From positions 1 through 21,006 of the forward strand of contig KV919341.1 in NCBI GenBank assembly GCA_002049455.2: 21,006 nt of DNA, in the 5' to 3' direction. How positions within the stretch are numbered: the stretch's first letter is position 1; every line of letters starts with the position of its first letter. Positions 1 to 9,449 of this stretch are shown piece after piece. A program made the position numbers and the translations under genes. Below the pieces are notes generated by a model that was not told the DNA's origin, made no database searches, and saw only the letters and a list, made by a program, of their open reading frames with translations. The stretch comes from Porphyra umbilicalis. Lineage: Eukaryota; Rhodophyta; Bangiophyceae; Bangiales; Bangiaceae.

Positions 1-603
1 CAAGGCGGGGCTTTGTGTCCGTTGTTTTTGGTTTCTCTTTTTGGTATTGCTGCTGGACTTGTCTTTTTTTTTTTCGTTCTCGGTTGCTCGGGTGCTCCAG
101 AAAAAGACATTGGATTCTCGACAACTGCGTACACCGCCCCGAGGGTTTGGATAGTGTTGGCCTCTGGTCTGGTATGGTACGACGGCGTCTGCAACCCTAA
201 ATCCCTCGACGGCGGGCCGGCGACAGGCTACCGGGGAGGACATCAACGTCTCCGCAGGCCTCCACCGCCGCACATGTCGTGCGGACGACGGTAAGTGGGA
301 GGCCGTCGCACGCCACAGCGGCTGGCCGTCGGCTGCAGGAACGCAGGCTGCCTCTGCCTCCGCCGCGTGCGTGCTTCTACCCCGGCATGGCAGCGGACCA
401 CCGGCGGCGAGGGGGTAGGCGGGGGAGGGGAATCGGGGCTCGCAGTGGACCGCCGGGGCCCACACGGCGCCGTAAGTCGGATGATGGCGGTCGTGAGCCC
501 CTGAGCCAAGGGGAAAACCGAGAGGTGGGGGGGGAGTCGGCAGGAAGATGGCGACGGAAAGGGCACTACCGCAGGGTGGGCGGTGGCGACTGCGCTTGCA
601 GAC
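1..603. other. No supported gene; GC-rich non-coding stretch
   Basis: Short overlapping open frames occur on both strands, but none has a protein-like composition or a recognisable domain. A run of about 13 T lies near 65-80. Its frames are open because the DNA is GC-rich, and I see no tRNA, repeat array or clear promoter. It ends at the target-site duplication of the MITE that follows. Confidence 0.5.
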
Positions 604-606
604 TGA

Positions 607-1198
607 GGCCCAGTCTACACGGCGCGTGCACGGCGTGCTCAGACACGTGCTAGCCAATGGGAGCGCTTCGTTCCAATCACACCCCAATCACGCTAATACT
701 TTTAGACCCAATCCGGCCGACCGTGCGATCCCGCACACAAAGGACTTACGAGCCGAAACAGGCTCATTCGGCGCATTCAAGCCGAACACGTTCACGTGCG
801 CGAGATTTTTTTTTATATCTCGCGCACGTGAACGTGTTTGGAAAGCAATATGCCGTTTGCGTCTTTTGGCTTCCGCAGAAATGATTGGACGAGAAGGCTC
901 CTCACGACTGCACCACTCGGATCAAGAGATGGGAGACCCGTCAGTTCTCGAGAGACGCCTGCTTGGTGCAGCCACGTATGAGCTCTCGCTGCGTCGGTGT
1001 CACATGCGTCAGCCAGAGGGGGCATCAGGGCGGCGGGACACGCGTCCCGCCCCCTGCCAGATCTGACCATAAACTTCTGGCACAGTGTGTTCGTGCGTGC
1101 CGTGAAGAAAGACGGCGCCACATCACGTGTTATTTGGCGGGCTTATGTTCATATTGGCGCCGAATCACGTTCACGTCGCTCGCCGTGTAGACTGGGCC
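607..1198. mobile_element. Non-autonomous PIF/Harbinger-like MITE, 592 bp
   Basis: The left end (607-624) reads GGCCCAGTCTACACGGCG. The right end (1181-1198) is its exact reverse complement, giving 18-bp perfect terminal inverted repeats. Both sides are flanked by TGA (604-606 and 1199-1201), a plausible 3-bp target-site duplication. A 3-bp duplication and a TIR starting GG are typical of PIF/Harbinger elements, whose preferred target is TWA; TA would be expected for mariner-type MITEs. No internal ORF looks like a protein, so the copy must be mobilised in trans. The interior carries four CCAAT motifs and a long hairpin. A CACGTTCACGT motif occurs in the hairpin arm and again near the right end, perhaps a subterminal transposase site. 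A Harbinger-type transposase lies 9.4 kb away in the same window, but I did not find this TIR around it. Confidence 0.8.
782..841. repeat. Long inverted repeat (hairpin) inside the MITE
   Basis: The arms 785-806 and 817-838 are exact reverse complements over 22 bp. They extend to 25 bp (782-841) with one G/T position. The loop is about 10 nt and almost all T. The arm contains CACGTTCACGTGCGCGAGA, including a CACGTG palindrome. In DNA it can form a cruciform and in RNA a very stable stem-loop. Confidence 0.9.
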
Positions 1199-1201
1199 TG
1201 A

Positions 1202-2709
1202 GGGCACGTTTATCAACGTCTGCTTCTTTCCCCATACCATCGGTTTCAGAGCGCCACGATGTGGGCCGTTGTCACCCTGTCATTGGCTGCTTGACCCGAT
1301 ACGAACTGATGCAGCGAATATGCTGAAAGAAGAAAAGTACTTGATATAATAGGGGGCTACATGTGCTGTTCGATTTGGGAACGGACAGTCCAGCAAGGTG
1401 CATTCGAACCGAACCCGTAGTGTCGAGAAAAGGGCGGATGCGGTGGGTGCACAATATGAAGCCGATTGAGTGGCAAACACGATGAACCTTCCGCTATTGA
1501 TAGAAGAGGCCATTCGATCATCATGAATAAAGAAGACACGTTGACGGTTAGAAGGAGGCTACAAGCTTGAACACTCCGAATATGGCGCGATCGTTGTTCA
1601 TTTTGGGTAATCACCACCTGTCGAGATGTAGAAAGGGACGCAAATGACCCGACGCGTGGCGTCTGAACCCGATTCGTGGCGGCTCAAGTCGATCTGGAGA
1701 CAATCTCCCTCAGTGATGTTGCATTCGTGGCTCGCGGCCTTGACAACGTAGCGCCCGCAACGAGGCCGCCCTGCGTGCTCAATATGCATCGTGTTTGTGC
1801 GAAACCTGACGATACTATTGCCGCCCGAGGCGGCCTGGACCACCGCGTGCGACGGGCTCCGGGAAGCTCGAAAGCCGAGCCGGGGCACTGTGAATCATCA
1901 ACCAAGTGAGGGCCCATAGAAGGCCAGGTGGGCCTTGGATGAGCAGACCAACGATCGCCCCGCAGAGGCGATCAAGGCACCGTCTGGGGCTAGAAAAGGA
2001 TCCCGACGTCAGTGAAACGGTTTACATGCATTGATTGCACCACAAAGGCTGTTTCCGGGCCGGGTTTTTCGGGAAGTAGCCTTCACAATAGGCCCTCGTA
2101 ACAGTTTCGGTGGGGGGTGGGCGATCATTGGGGATTGACTGTAGTCCCTGACACTGATGTCCGAGGGCCCCGTAGGACCGCGGAGGGCGTGCGCCTGTCA
2201 TAGCGATGGAGGGCGCCGCGCAGCCATCCACGTGTCGTTGAGTTGACTGAAGGACGCGCCGGTCGTTTGATGCCTCACCCGTGTGCTGTCCGAAAAAAGG
2301 GCAGCACTCGTGATTTTATTGTGCACTGTTGTTGACTAGAATTGGTGCCCGTCGTGCCAAGCATCGGTTCCTGAGACAGTGAAAAATGAAGGCACTGCAG
2401 CAAAAGTGGAGCCAGGACGAAGCGTGGGAGCGCGAGGCGTGGAAGCGCGGGGAAGGGGGCTCTCTCAGCATCGGCAGTGACCACTCCCGTGCCCCGTGAA
2501 TGGCTGTCCACAGCACCCAATATCTCGCCGACAGCTGTGAACTACCCGACCGCATCTCCCAGCAGACAAGCGCATGGCCAACACCCTTTCATCACACCCC
2601 TCAAGCGGCGACTGAAGCGTCGCTGTTCCCTGGGATCACTCTCCGCCGCGAGACCTATATTTTCTCTTTTCCCCACCTCCTCCAGGCCGTATATTCCGAG
2701 TCTCTTGGC
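1202..2709. other. No supported gene; intergenic with small hairpins
   Basis: About 1.5 kb with no frame I would call coding. Two small perfect hairpins lie close together. At 1920-1936, AAGGCC pairs with GGCCTT around a 5-nt loop. At 1953-1973, GATCGCC pairs with GGCGATC around a 7-nt loop. A pyrimidine-rich stretch (about 2658-2686) ends in CAG just before the next start codon. It could be a gene leader or a splice acceptor. Confidence 0.45.
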
Positions 2710-3150
2710 ATGGAAGGCCATGCTGGCGATGGCAATGGTGCTCCTGGCGGTTCGCGTGCTGACCATCTTGGCCCACGAAAGAGTGCTGTAGACAGCGCGT
2801 CTTCCTCCCCCCCCGGGGCCCGCGCGGCACAGCGTCTAGCGGAGATGCTCGCGGAGCACCGTGCGGCTGAGGTGGCCCGCGCTGGGGCCGTCGGGCGCGA
2901 TAGCGCTCGCACCATGAAAGAGCGCTGGGCGAAGGCGGATGCGAAGGAGGCCAGGTATACGGCCGCGGTCGCCAATGACCGCAAGGTGGCCGCTGCGGCC
3001 AAAGCCGTTGCCAAGACCGCGAGCAAGGCCACAAGCAAGGCCGCAAGCAAGGCCGACGTCAAGCAGGAGGAGGATCCGCAGGCGGAGGCGTCGGGGAATT
3101 GCGCTCCCGCCCATGTGGGCCGCGGCGGTGGCGGCTGCTGTCGCCGGTAG
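2710..3150 (+). CDS. Hypothetical Ala/Lys-rich protein with H1-like basic tail
   Basis: The proposed product has 146 residues. Residues 1-37 are Gly/Ser-rich. Residues 38-92 form a charged, Ala-rich segment with regular Arg/Glu/Lys spacing, likely helical or coiled. Residues 93-117 are an Ala/Lys/Ser low-complexity stretch (AAAAKAVAK, then TASK/TSKAASK units) like a histone H1 tail. An acidic patch (KQEEDPQAEASG) follows. The last 16 residues are Gly/Cys-rich and may be out-of-frame junk. The frame is open from 2500, but I start at the ATG at 2710 because it follows a pyrimidine-rich leader and the upstream codons look non-coding. High GC at third positions and balanced charge argue for real coding. 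No family is recognised; a DNA-binding or nucleoprotein role is only a guess. The C-terminus may be truncated by a frameshift into the GC-rich DNA that follows. Confidence 0.45.
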   Translation: MEGHAGDGNGAPGGSRADHLGPRKSAVDSASSSPPGARAAQRLAEMLAEHRAAEVARAGAVGRDSARTMKERWAKADAKEARYTAAVANDRKVAAAAKAVAKTASKATSKAASKADVKQEEDPQAEASGNCAPAHVGRGGGGCCRR

Positions 3151-3858
3151 GGCCGGTGGGGGTGTTGCGGCGGCGGAGCGCAGGGGCGGCTGCAGCAGCG
3201 GCGGGGGGGGGTTGCGGTCCCGCGCGCGACGGTGCCGGACGCAGCGGCTGCGACGAGCGGCTGTGGCTGTTGTGGGCGGGTGCGGCGGTGGCAGGGGGGG
3301 TTGGTGGAGGCGGCGGGGCGCGGCGTCCCGCACGTGTTTGCTGCGGCTGTGCTGCGGCGCGCGGCGGCAGTGCCCAGCAGCGGCTCGTCCCGCGCGGGCG
3401 GAGGTGCCGGGGGGTGGCGGGCCTCCCGTGCGCGTTGTGTTTCGAAAATGTTTTGTAGGTGAGCTCTATTTGTTTCACTGTACCCATCCCTTTTACTTCT
3501 TGACGTGCAAGCCACAACCGTGGAAGCCCACAACAGGCATCCTGCAATCGAATGCGGCTCACCCAGTGGTTTCGTTTGTGTCTATGTCATACAGCAGCAA
3601 ACGACAGCTGCGAAGAGGCTACGTACCAGGATGACGGCACCGCATAGTAGCAGAGAGGCATGGGGGGCGAAGGCGGTTGCACGTCCCTGGTCGACAAAGC
3701 ATGGTGCTCGAAGAGGGTGCCGTCCAATCAAGGACCAATGTGCAGAGATTCAGTGAACAGCGAATGTCCTTTGCAGGCAGCCAATTACTGGGACGTGTCT
3801 TCTGGATCAAACCCCTTTTTAACGCATATCTCCCTGACACGCGCCGGGTTCATTCAGT
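3151..3858. other. No supported gene; GC-rich then mixed-composition spacer
   Basis: 3151-3450 is dense in G runs and GGC/GCG triplets, and several frames stay open without any domain-like sequence. 3450-3858 has ordinary composition and only short ORFs. I see no RNA gene or inverted-repeat ends here. Confidence 0.4.
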
Positions 3859-4452
3859 ATGATCAGGATTGACAAGCCTTTTAGGGCCCTCTGCAGACCT
3901 TGCAAGAAAGCAGAGGAGGGTGCTGTGCCGCCGTGTGGTCGCATCATCACCCGACCAAATGTCATACCAGATGTCATATGTCAAGGCGATGACCCAAACA
4001 CGCCCACGCAACCACGCTGGAAAGGTGTTTACAGGTGCTACGCACTTTGCTTCATGGAGGGTCCGCACAGTTTATGGACTGCCGCGAAGACGCAGACGTG
4101 GGGCCTAGGCGACAGGGATGAAGACAACTGTACTCTGTGGGCTGGCACGATTACACTTGACGCAGCAGCGCGGTCTCGCGCCACGCGGCACCCGTCCCCC
4201 ACGGCGGCTCCCCCGTCGCTCCGCGCGGCAGCTGCGCCGTCGTCCCGTGCGTGCGCCGCGCCGCCGTCCGGCGCGTCAGCCGCGCGGCCGTCAGGCGCGT
4301 CGGCCACACCGCCGTCAGGCGCGTCAGCCGCACCGCCGTCCGGCCCGGCGGCCGCCACACCGGCCGGCCCATCGGCCATCCCGCCTGCCCGCGTGGCTGG
4401 CCTGTCCAACAGAAACGGCCTCCCCTTCTGTGGCCGGCACATAGGCCCCTAG
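3859..4452 (+). CDS. Hypothetical protein, Cys-containing N-half and Pro/Ala/Ser repeat tail
   Basis: The product would be 197 residues. Residues 1-110 are non-repetitive and protein-like: C12-x2-C15-x10-C26 near the N-terminus, an RWKGVYRCYALCF segment (about 53-65), and two Trp-containing strands before residue 105. From about residue 115 it is a Pro/Ala/Ser/Arg low-complexity tail built on a 24-bp (8-residue) tandem repeat of the type PPSGASAA, ending with a short unique stretch. Codon use in the first half is less GC-biased at third positions than in the better genes of the window, so it may be young, degraded or non-coding. An antisense frame is also open over the repeat (ADAPDGGA type) but lacks a convincing non-repeat part. 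No family is recognised. Confidence 0.3.
   Translation: MIRIDKPFRALCRPCKKAEEGAVPPCGRIITRPNVIPDVICQGDDPNTPTQPRWKGVYRCYALCFMEGPHSLWTAAKTQTWGLGDRDEDNCTLWAGTITLDAAARSRATRHPSPTAAPPSLRAAAAPSSRACAAPPSGASAARPSGASATPPSGASAAPPSGPAAATPAGPSAIPPARVAGLSNRNGLPFCGRHIGP
4237..4356. repeat. 24-bp tandem repeat, about five units
   Basis: Units beginning at 4261, 4285, 4309 and 4333 differ at only a few positions, and a more diverged unit precedes them at 4237. The 24-bp period keeps frame, so it reads as an 8-residue Pro/Ser/Gly/Ala repeat on the plus strand and an Asp/Gly/Ala repeat on the minus strand. Confidence 0.8.
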
Positions 4453-5915
4453 AAACGGCCTTCATGGAGCCTCTCCATTGGCAGTTCGACGCCATGAACG
4501 GCCGCCGCCACACCCTCGTCAGAACTTCTTCGCGCAAGGATGAATGTCGAAGGTTCCTTTGGAGCTCCCAGGCTTTACTTGGCTGAGCATGGCCTGTGGC
4601 TCGTGACAGTTGACGCCTGACTCCCAAGAAAAACACGATCTTACCCTGCACCCGAGCTGAAGTGTGGTCATGCGCTGCCGCCGCCTGCAGGGGAGTCGGT
4701 CTCACTTTTTCACCAGGGTCGTAAGCGGTGCCACGACGGGTCCACGTGGTGCCCTCTGACCGTCCTGCCGCGGACCCCGTCAAGAGCCACGGCACGGGCC
4801 ATGCGGGCCATTGTTTTTCGCTTCCACGCCTCTTTCATTGTGCTGCCAACTTTTTTGGGGGCCTGGACCTGCGGGCCCCTTGCGTGCCTCACGAGACACA
4901 CTCAGGTTACGGATGCGTGACGCATGCATGCTGGACAGGTGCAATTTGATGTTGCGAACTGTGTCAATTGTGGCACCCAATGACCCTCGAAATCACTTGG
5001 TCTGGGTCTTGATTTTAATGTGCGCATGATGTTTACTGGTGCGCACGAAGGCAGAGTGAAGTAGCCCACTCTCCGGTTCAAAATTCTAACAAACGAATTG
5101 CTCCGATGGTTTAGGAAGGGGCTCCGGTCGCGCAAGAGAGATACGTTGCATCGCCGCCTCTTGGGCACAGCTGGGGACCTCTCGGCTGGTGTTCCACGCC
5201 TCGCGGCCCCACGCGCTTGCAAGCTGTCCGGCCACGTGATGCCCCCCAACTCACGCACCTGTTGAGGCGCGTTGGCTGACACACGGCAGGACACGCACGG
5301 CGCGCATGACCGCGGCGGCCGCTGGCCCAGAGCAAACTAGTCGGGAGGCAGGTGTGACCGAGGTGGCCACCAGCCGCTCCACGCGGCCGTCCGTCCTCCC
5401 TGTCTCCATTCGTGTGCTGCCGCGTGCAACAGCCCTCCGAGGCCTGCGTGCGTGCCTTTCCGCACCTGTGCCCTCGCCGGTAGTCCGACGATTTTATCCT
5501 GTTGCCGTCTATTGGCGCCTCTTGTGCGTCCCCGGCTCCCACGGCCGCTCACAGTGGAACGCTCTACGCTCTGTCACGCTGCCACCCACCACCGCGCCTC
5601 GCCGTTCGTTAGAGCTGTGCGGGGGTAGCGTTGGTGGGTCGCGCATTTTTCGTTCTCCGTTCTTTCGTGGCAGGCCCCACGAGGGCCATCTCGTCCCCCG
5701 CCGTGCGGCCATCTCGTCCCACGCCGTGCGGCCATCTCGTCCCCGCCGTGCGGCCATCTCGTCCCCCGCCGTGCGTGACTCCTGTGTGTGTGCCTGTTGG
5801 CCATTCTGAGCGATTCTTGGGTGCCTCTGCGTACGCGGGCCTACAGTGGCCTTTTGAGCTGTCTGGGGTTCCTATTTGAGCCCCCCTCTTCTCCCACCAG
5901 TCCCCCCTCTCAACG
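4453..5915. other. No supported gene; spacer with a minisatellite
   Basis: About 1.46 kb. ORFs of up to about 170 codons exist but are Arg/Pro/Ser-rich and overlap one another on both strands, as expected by chance in GC-rich DNA. The one structured element is the 23-bp tandem repeat at 5686-5776. The last 40 bases form a pyrimidine-rich leader before the next gene. Confidence 0.45.
5686..5776. repeat. 23-bp tandem repeat, four units
   Basis: Four units start at 5686, 5709, 5732 and 5754. They are 23, 23, 22 and 23 bp long and each begins CCATCTCGTCCC and ends GCCGTGCG. The 22-bp unit breaks any reading frame, so the array is unlikely to be selected as protein. It lies 140 bp upstream of the Cys-rich gene and could affect its promoter. 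Confidence 0.9.
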
Positions 5916-6572
5916 ATGACGGACGGCGCCGGGCCCTCGTCGCGCCCCGCACCTGCTGACCGGCAGCATCCACGGTTTCGACGGCCGGATTTTGGCCCAC
6001 CGGCACGCTTTGTCAGCGAGGAGGAGTACAACCGGGGGTGGAGGCCGTGCTGCGAGTACTGCCACCGGGCTCAAGACGTGTCCTCGTTCTACTCCATCTG
6101 CCCGTCTTCCTGCCCGTGCCCTTGGGCCACGAGGCCGGGTCTCGAGCCTGGCTTTGCTTGGCGCTTCAACTTCGAGGTGCAGTACTGGAGCAAGACGGAG
6201 CAGCGGCGCTACGAGCGCCGACTTTGCTCGATCTGTCGGCTCGTTAAGGGGCTCGTGATCGTCCAGCCGGTCGACTGCCCGCCGTGGTGCATGTGCCCAT
6301 GGGCTGTCAAGGAGCCTCTGACAAGCGTCTTGTTCAGCGGCACCACCGTCACGGAGACTTGGTACGACCGCGAGGCCCGCCGGGCCGCGGAACGCCGCAG
6401 CAAGCCCCCCAATTGGGTCGCCGAGCGGCAGCCGCCCGACGCACAAGGTCACTCCGAGACGCTGTGGAAGGACGAGAACCACGGGCCGCCGCGGCCGCGC
6501 TGGTGGTGGCCGTACAGCAACAGCAAAACGCTGTCCCGTCGGGCGCCGCCTTATGCCCGGCACCTGCTCTGA
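5916..6572 (+). CDS. Cys-rich protein with duplicated CxxC...CxxxCxCPWA module
   Basis: A 218-residue protein. The ATG at 5916 is the first Met after an in-frame TGA (5877-5879) and follows a pyrimidine-rich leader. The core is an internal tandem duplication of about 58 residues. Module 1 has C46-x2-C49-x12-C62-x3-C66-x-C68-P-W-A. Module 2 has C104-x2-C107-x13-C121-x3-C125-x-C127-P-W-A. Each module is followed about 20-25 residues later by a similar aromatic/basic segment (YWSKTEQRRYERR and WYDREARRAAERR). Five conserved Cys per module suggest zinc binding. No signal peptide or membrane segment is seen. The C-terminus is basic and Trp/Pro-rich (PRPRWWWPY). I recognise no named family. It lies only 41 bp upstream of, and co-directional with, the Myb/NAM-like gene of the Harbinger-type set, so an accessory role for a mobile element is possible but inferred. 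Confidence 0.75.
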   Translation: MTDGAGPSSRPAPADRQHPRFRRPDFGPPARFVSEEEYNRGWRPCCEYCHRAQDVSSFYSICPSSCPCPWATRPGLEPGFAWRFNFEVQYWSKTEQRRYERRLCSICRLVKGLVIVQPVDCPPWCMCPWAVKEPLTSVLFSGTTVTETWYDREARRAAERRSKPPNWVAERQPPDAQGHSETLWKDENHGPPRPRWWWPYSNSKTLSRRAPPYARHLL

Positions 6573-6613
6573 TACGGCCGCATCATTGGGCCAAGGACGT
6601 CTTCCTTGCTGTC

Positions 6614-8452
6614 ATGTCTGACGACGACATCCGCCCTGTGATGGGTCCCAAGGGCAAGGTCGTGGAAAAGGAGCGGCAGCGAACGCGCCGGCAGGATGGC
6701 CGCAGTGCAAGGACGACAACAAGGGAAGATCTTCGGGCCACTGGCCGCGCGTTGCATGCCGAGGACGAGGAGGAGTTTGGTGGAGCGGCCGCGGACGCAG
6801 CGGAAGAGGAGGCCCTGGACCAAGAGACGAACACGGACGCCAGGCAGGGCCGTTTGGGCCGCGGTCTAGAGTGGTTGCCGCTTGAGTTTGTCCTCCTTTC
6901 CAAGGCGTACCGCAGTGTGACGCTCGACTCTGTCAAGGGCACGGACCAGCGCGCGCCGCAGTACGAGGCCGCCGTGGCCGACACATTTCGTGGCCTGCTG
7001 GACAAGTCGGGCCTCCGCAACATCGACAAGCGCAAGCAGCGGTCGACCATGCCATCATGCGGTGTTGCGCTACTAAGTCTTTCCCGATGTCCTCAAGATC
7101 AAGGACAGCTACCTGGCCGTCACGCGGCGCAAGATGACGGGCAACTTGACGGAGGAGCAAATGGAGAATGCGGCTATTGCCTACTTCAACGGCCATCGGG
7201 GAGGAGACCTGTATGCGGCGGCCACACGGCCGGAGGTGATGGCGACGCTCAAGTGCAAGCACATGGACAGCTTCAAAGTGCTACGAGACCTGGACAAGTT
7301 CAGCACTGCTGTGGGAATGATGGCGACCCCTCCGACTGTGGCCGCGCCACGGCCGACCGGATTGGCAGGGCATGTCGACGGCGGAGTGCTGTCGTCGAGC
7401 GACGATTGCGATGACGACGCACGCCAACCACGCTTGAGCAGCCGAACAAAGAGCACGGCCCACAACAGCGGCCACTTCCAGGAGCGTCCTACAGGGAGTA
7501 AGGCGGCCAAGGCGGCCTGTAGAGCAGAGATGCAGCAGCAGAGAGAGGTGGCGGCGTTGCAACGCGAGTCGGCCGCCAACACGGCTGCCCTTCAGGCGCT
7601 TGCCGCGTCGGCACAAGAACGGAGCAACATCCTGTTTGGACGTCCGCAGAGGCCTCCAAGTCTCCATATGCCGCTGACTTCTGGAAGGCCGCAATAGCGG
7701 CCCATCGCAAGGACAACAATGCGCTGCGCCAGGGGAGCGGCTCGGCCCACGCAAGGGCCGGGGGCGCTCGGTCCAATGAGGGCGAGGACAACACGACCGA
7801 GGACAAGCAAGTGCACCGAAGCGAGGGCGTGGCTGTTGAGGACGCGGTGGGCACAACACGCAAGGCCTCGGACGTGGCGGCCGCAGAGGACAAGGAGGAG
7901 GAGGCCTTTAACCCGCACGAGGCCCACGACGCGGCCGTAACAGTGACGGGGCGCGCGGCAGTTCCTGACACGACGGCCACGGCCAAGACCAAGACCGTCC
8001 GCCGCAAGCACAGTCGCACTCCGTCACCGTCGTCGCGCCAACCTCTTGCGGCCGCTCTCCGGCCGCTTCTGCGGCCGAGTACCGGCTCTAAGACGCCGCC
8101 CTCCTCCGACGACGAAGAGCACGACCGCCGCGTCGGCCGCCGGCCGGCTAAGTGGCCTCGTCCCACAACCAGCATTGGCGAGGCCGCTGCCGCGGCCGCG
8201 CGGTTCTCCACTGCCGCCCGCGGCGGGCCGCGAGTGGCCGCAAGCAGAACGCGGCCGCCGCTCCGACCTTCTCGTGGTCGCGCATCGCAAGCAACCAAGC
8301 ACCAGCGGTTCATGGCCAGCACGACCTCGGCCGCTCCGGCCATTGACGTGGACGACGCTACGCGCTGCGGCACGGACACGCCGAGCCCACCCTCGTCTCC
8401 GCCCAATGCTGGAGGATCTTCTAGTGACGACAGCAGTTCCGCCACGGCCTAG
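6614..8452 (+). pseudogene. Myb/SANT-like (NAM-associated type) DNA-binding protein, broken by two frameshifts
   Basis: Three consecutive segments in two frames together make one coherent protein of about 610 codons. Segment 1 (from ATG 6614 to about 7078) has a charged N-terminus, then a helical Trp/Leu-rich part (GLEWLPLEFVLLSKAYRSVT) and an RxGLRNIDKRKQRS stretch. Segment 2 (from about 7080, one base shifted, to about 7630) continues with FPDVLKIKDSYLAV, NLTEEQMENAAIAYF and FKVLRDLDKF. That spacing resembles the Myb/SANT-like and NAM-associated proteins that partner PIF/Harbinger transposases. Segment 3 returns to the first frame (about 7630 to TAG 8450-8452) with PYAADFWKAAIAAHRKDNNALRQ and a long acidic, Ser/Pro/Arg-rich tail. 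Expected role: DNA-binding partner of the transposase. The two shifts compensate. They could be real decay, sequencing errors or, less likely, recoding. The family call rests on pattern resemblance only. Confidence 0.55.
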
Positions 8453-9449
8453 GGGCGGCGTGGCCAACCGTCGCGGACGGGCCCAGTACTGGGTGGCCAC
8501 CATTCCCAGAGGTCCTTCATCAACACCTGGCATGCACTTTACAAGAGATTGGCGCTGTACGTGCCCAAGTACGGCAATGCTGCCTTCTCCTTGTCGCGCA
8601 TGTGTGGATACATTTCTTGTTTGTGTGCCTTGCTTTTATCTGTTTGCATTGGAGTGGGCTCGACGCAGTGTATCTTTTTGCCTTCGTACGATACGGGAGG
8701 GAGGGCCGGGCGGCCACGTCACGTTCGTGTCGTAAATGGCTGCTTTCCTACCCACGCGCTCTGCCTTTCTCGTTTCCTACACACTTTTCCAACATGCTCC
8801 CTTGACGCGTCCTGTTGCACGAATGCGGCACGAGCAAAAACAAAGTGCAGTTTGCCCTGGTGCGGATGCATGACATCCACGGGGCGACATGAGGCCGACC
8901 GGCCTACAGGTACGGCAAAACAGCCGGCTTTGGTCTCATCTTAGGCGAGCGCAAAGAAAGAGCAAGACGAGGAAAGAGCTCCTGTTCGTTTTACAGATTG
9001 GGATTGGCCGGGTTTTTTCAAGTAGCACCCTCAATCGACAAACTGGCCCCCCTTTTAATGTTCGCAGATCAACTGCACAATCCCGAGCAGGGCTTTGCAG
9101 CTCCAATCAGGCTCCTCCTCCAGCCGAGAACGAGAGCAGTTGCTTTGGTACTCGCGAGTCGCCAGAGCAGTTGTGCCTTGTGCTGCACGGCGCTCGATTT
9201 TGATTGGACATCCACTTGATCCCGAAACGGACACTCCATACAATGACTGTGTCGTGTCCCTTGGTCGCGTCGGCCGGGTTCTTGGCCCGTTCGCTGCCGC
9301 GTTGGCTCTCTCGCTTGGCCCACTTTGGTCACGCGCTTGGCCTGCTGGCCGCTTCTTTGCTCTTGTCGTCGGCCCCTGTGTTCTGTCGGCCGCTGGCCTC
9401 AGCCACCGTTTTTGAGCAGCATTTATCCGACACCTGGTGTCCCCCAGTC
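8453..9449. other. No confident gene between the Myb/NAM-like and repeat-protein ORFs
   Basis: Just after the stop of the upstream gene, the same frame gives a short protein-like stretch (FINTWHALYKRLALYVPKYGN, about 8516-8578) that then degrades. This may be a remnant of an older C-terminus. CCAAT motifs occur in both orientations (near 9003, 9101 and 9199). The frame of the next gene is open upstream to 9204 and could encode a hydrophobic leader (ATG 9243), but I prefer a later start. Confidence 0.4.

Noticed and set aside
607..1198. Mariner-type (Submariner-like) assignment of the MITE
   Set aside because: The flanks show TGA on both sides, not the TA duplication expected for mariner-type elements.
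2655..3533. 292-codon minus-strand ORF
   Set aside because: Antisense to the Ala/Lys-rich plus-strand ORF and to GC-rich spacer. It is rich in Ala/Pro/Arg, with no domain or plausible start context.
5306..5809. 167-codon plus-strand ORF over the 23-bp repeats
   Set aside because: The 22-bp unit breaks repeat phase, the composition is Arg/Ser/Pro-rich, and no homology is apparent.
7062..7077. 16-nt GT...AG intron that would restore frame in the Myb/NAM-like gene
   Set aside because: Too short for known spliceosomal introns in such organisms, and the spacing between the flanking motifs fits the family better without removing it.
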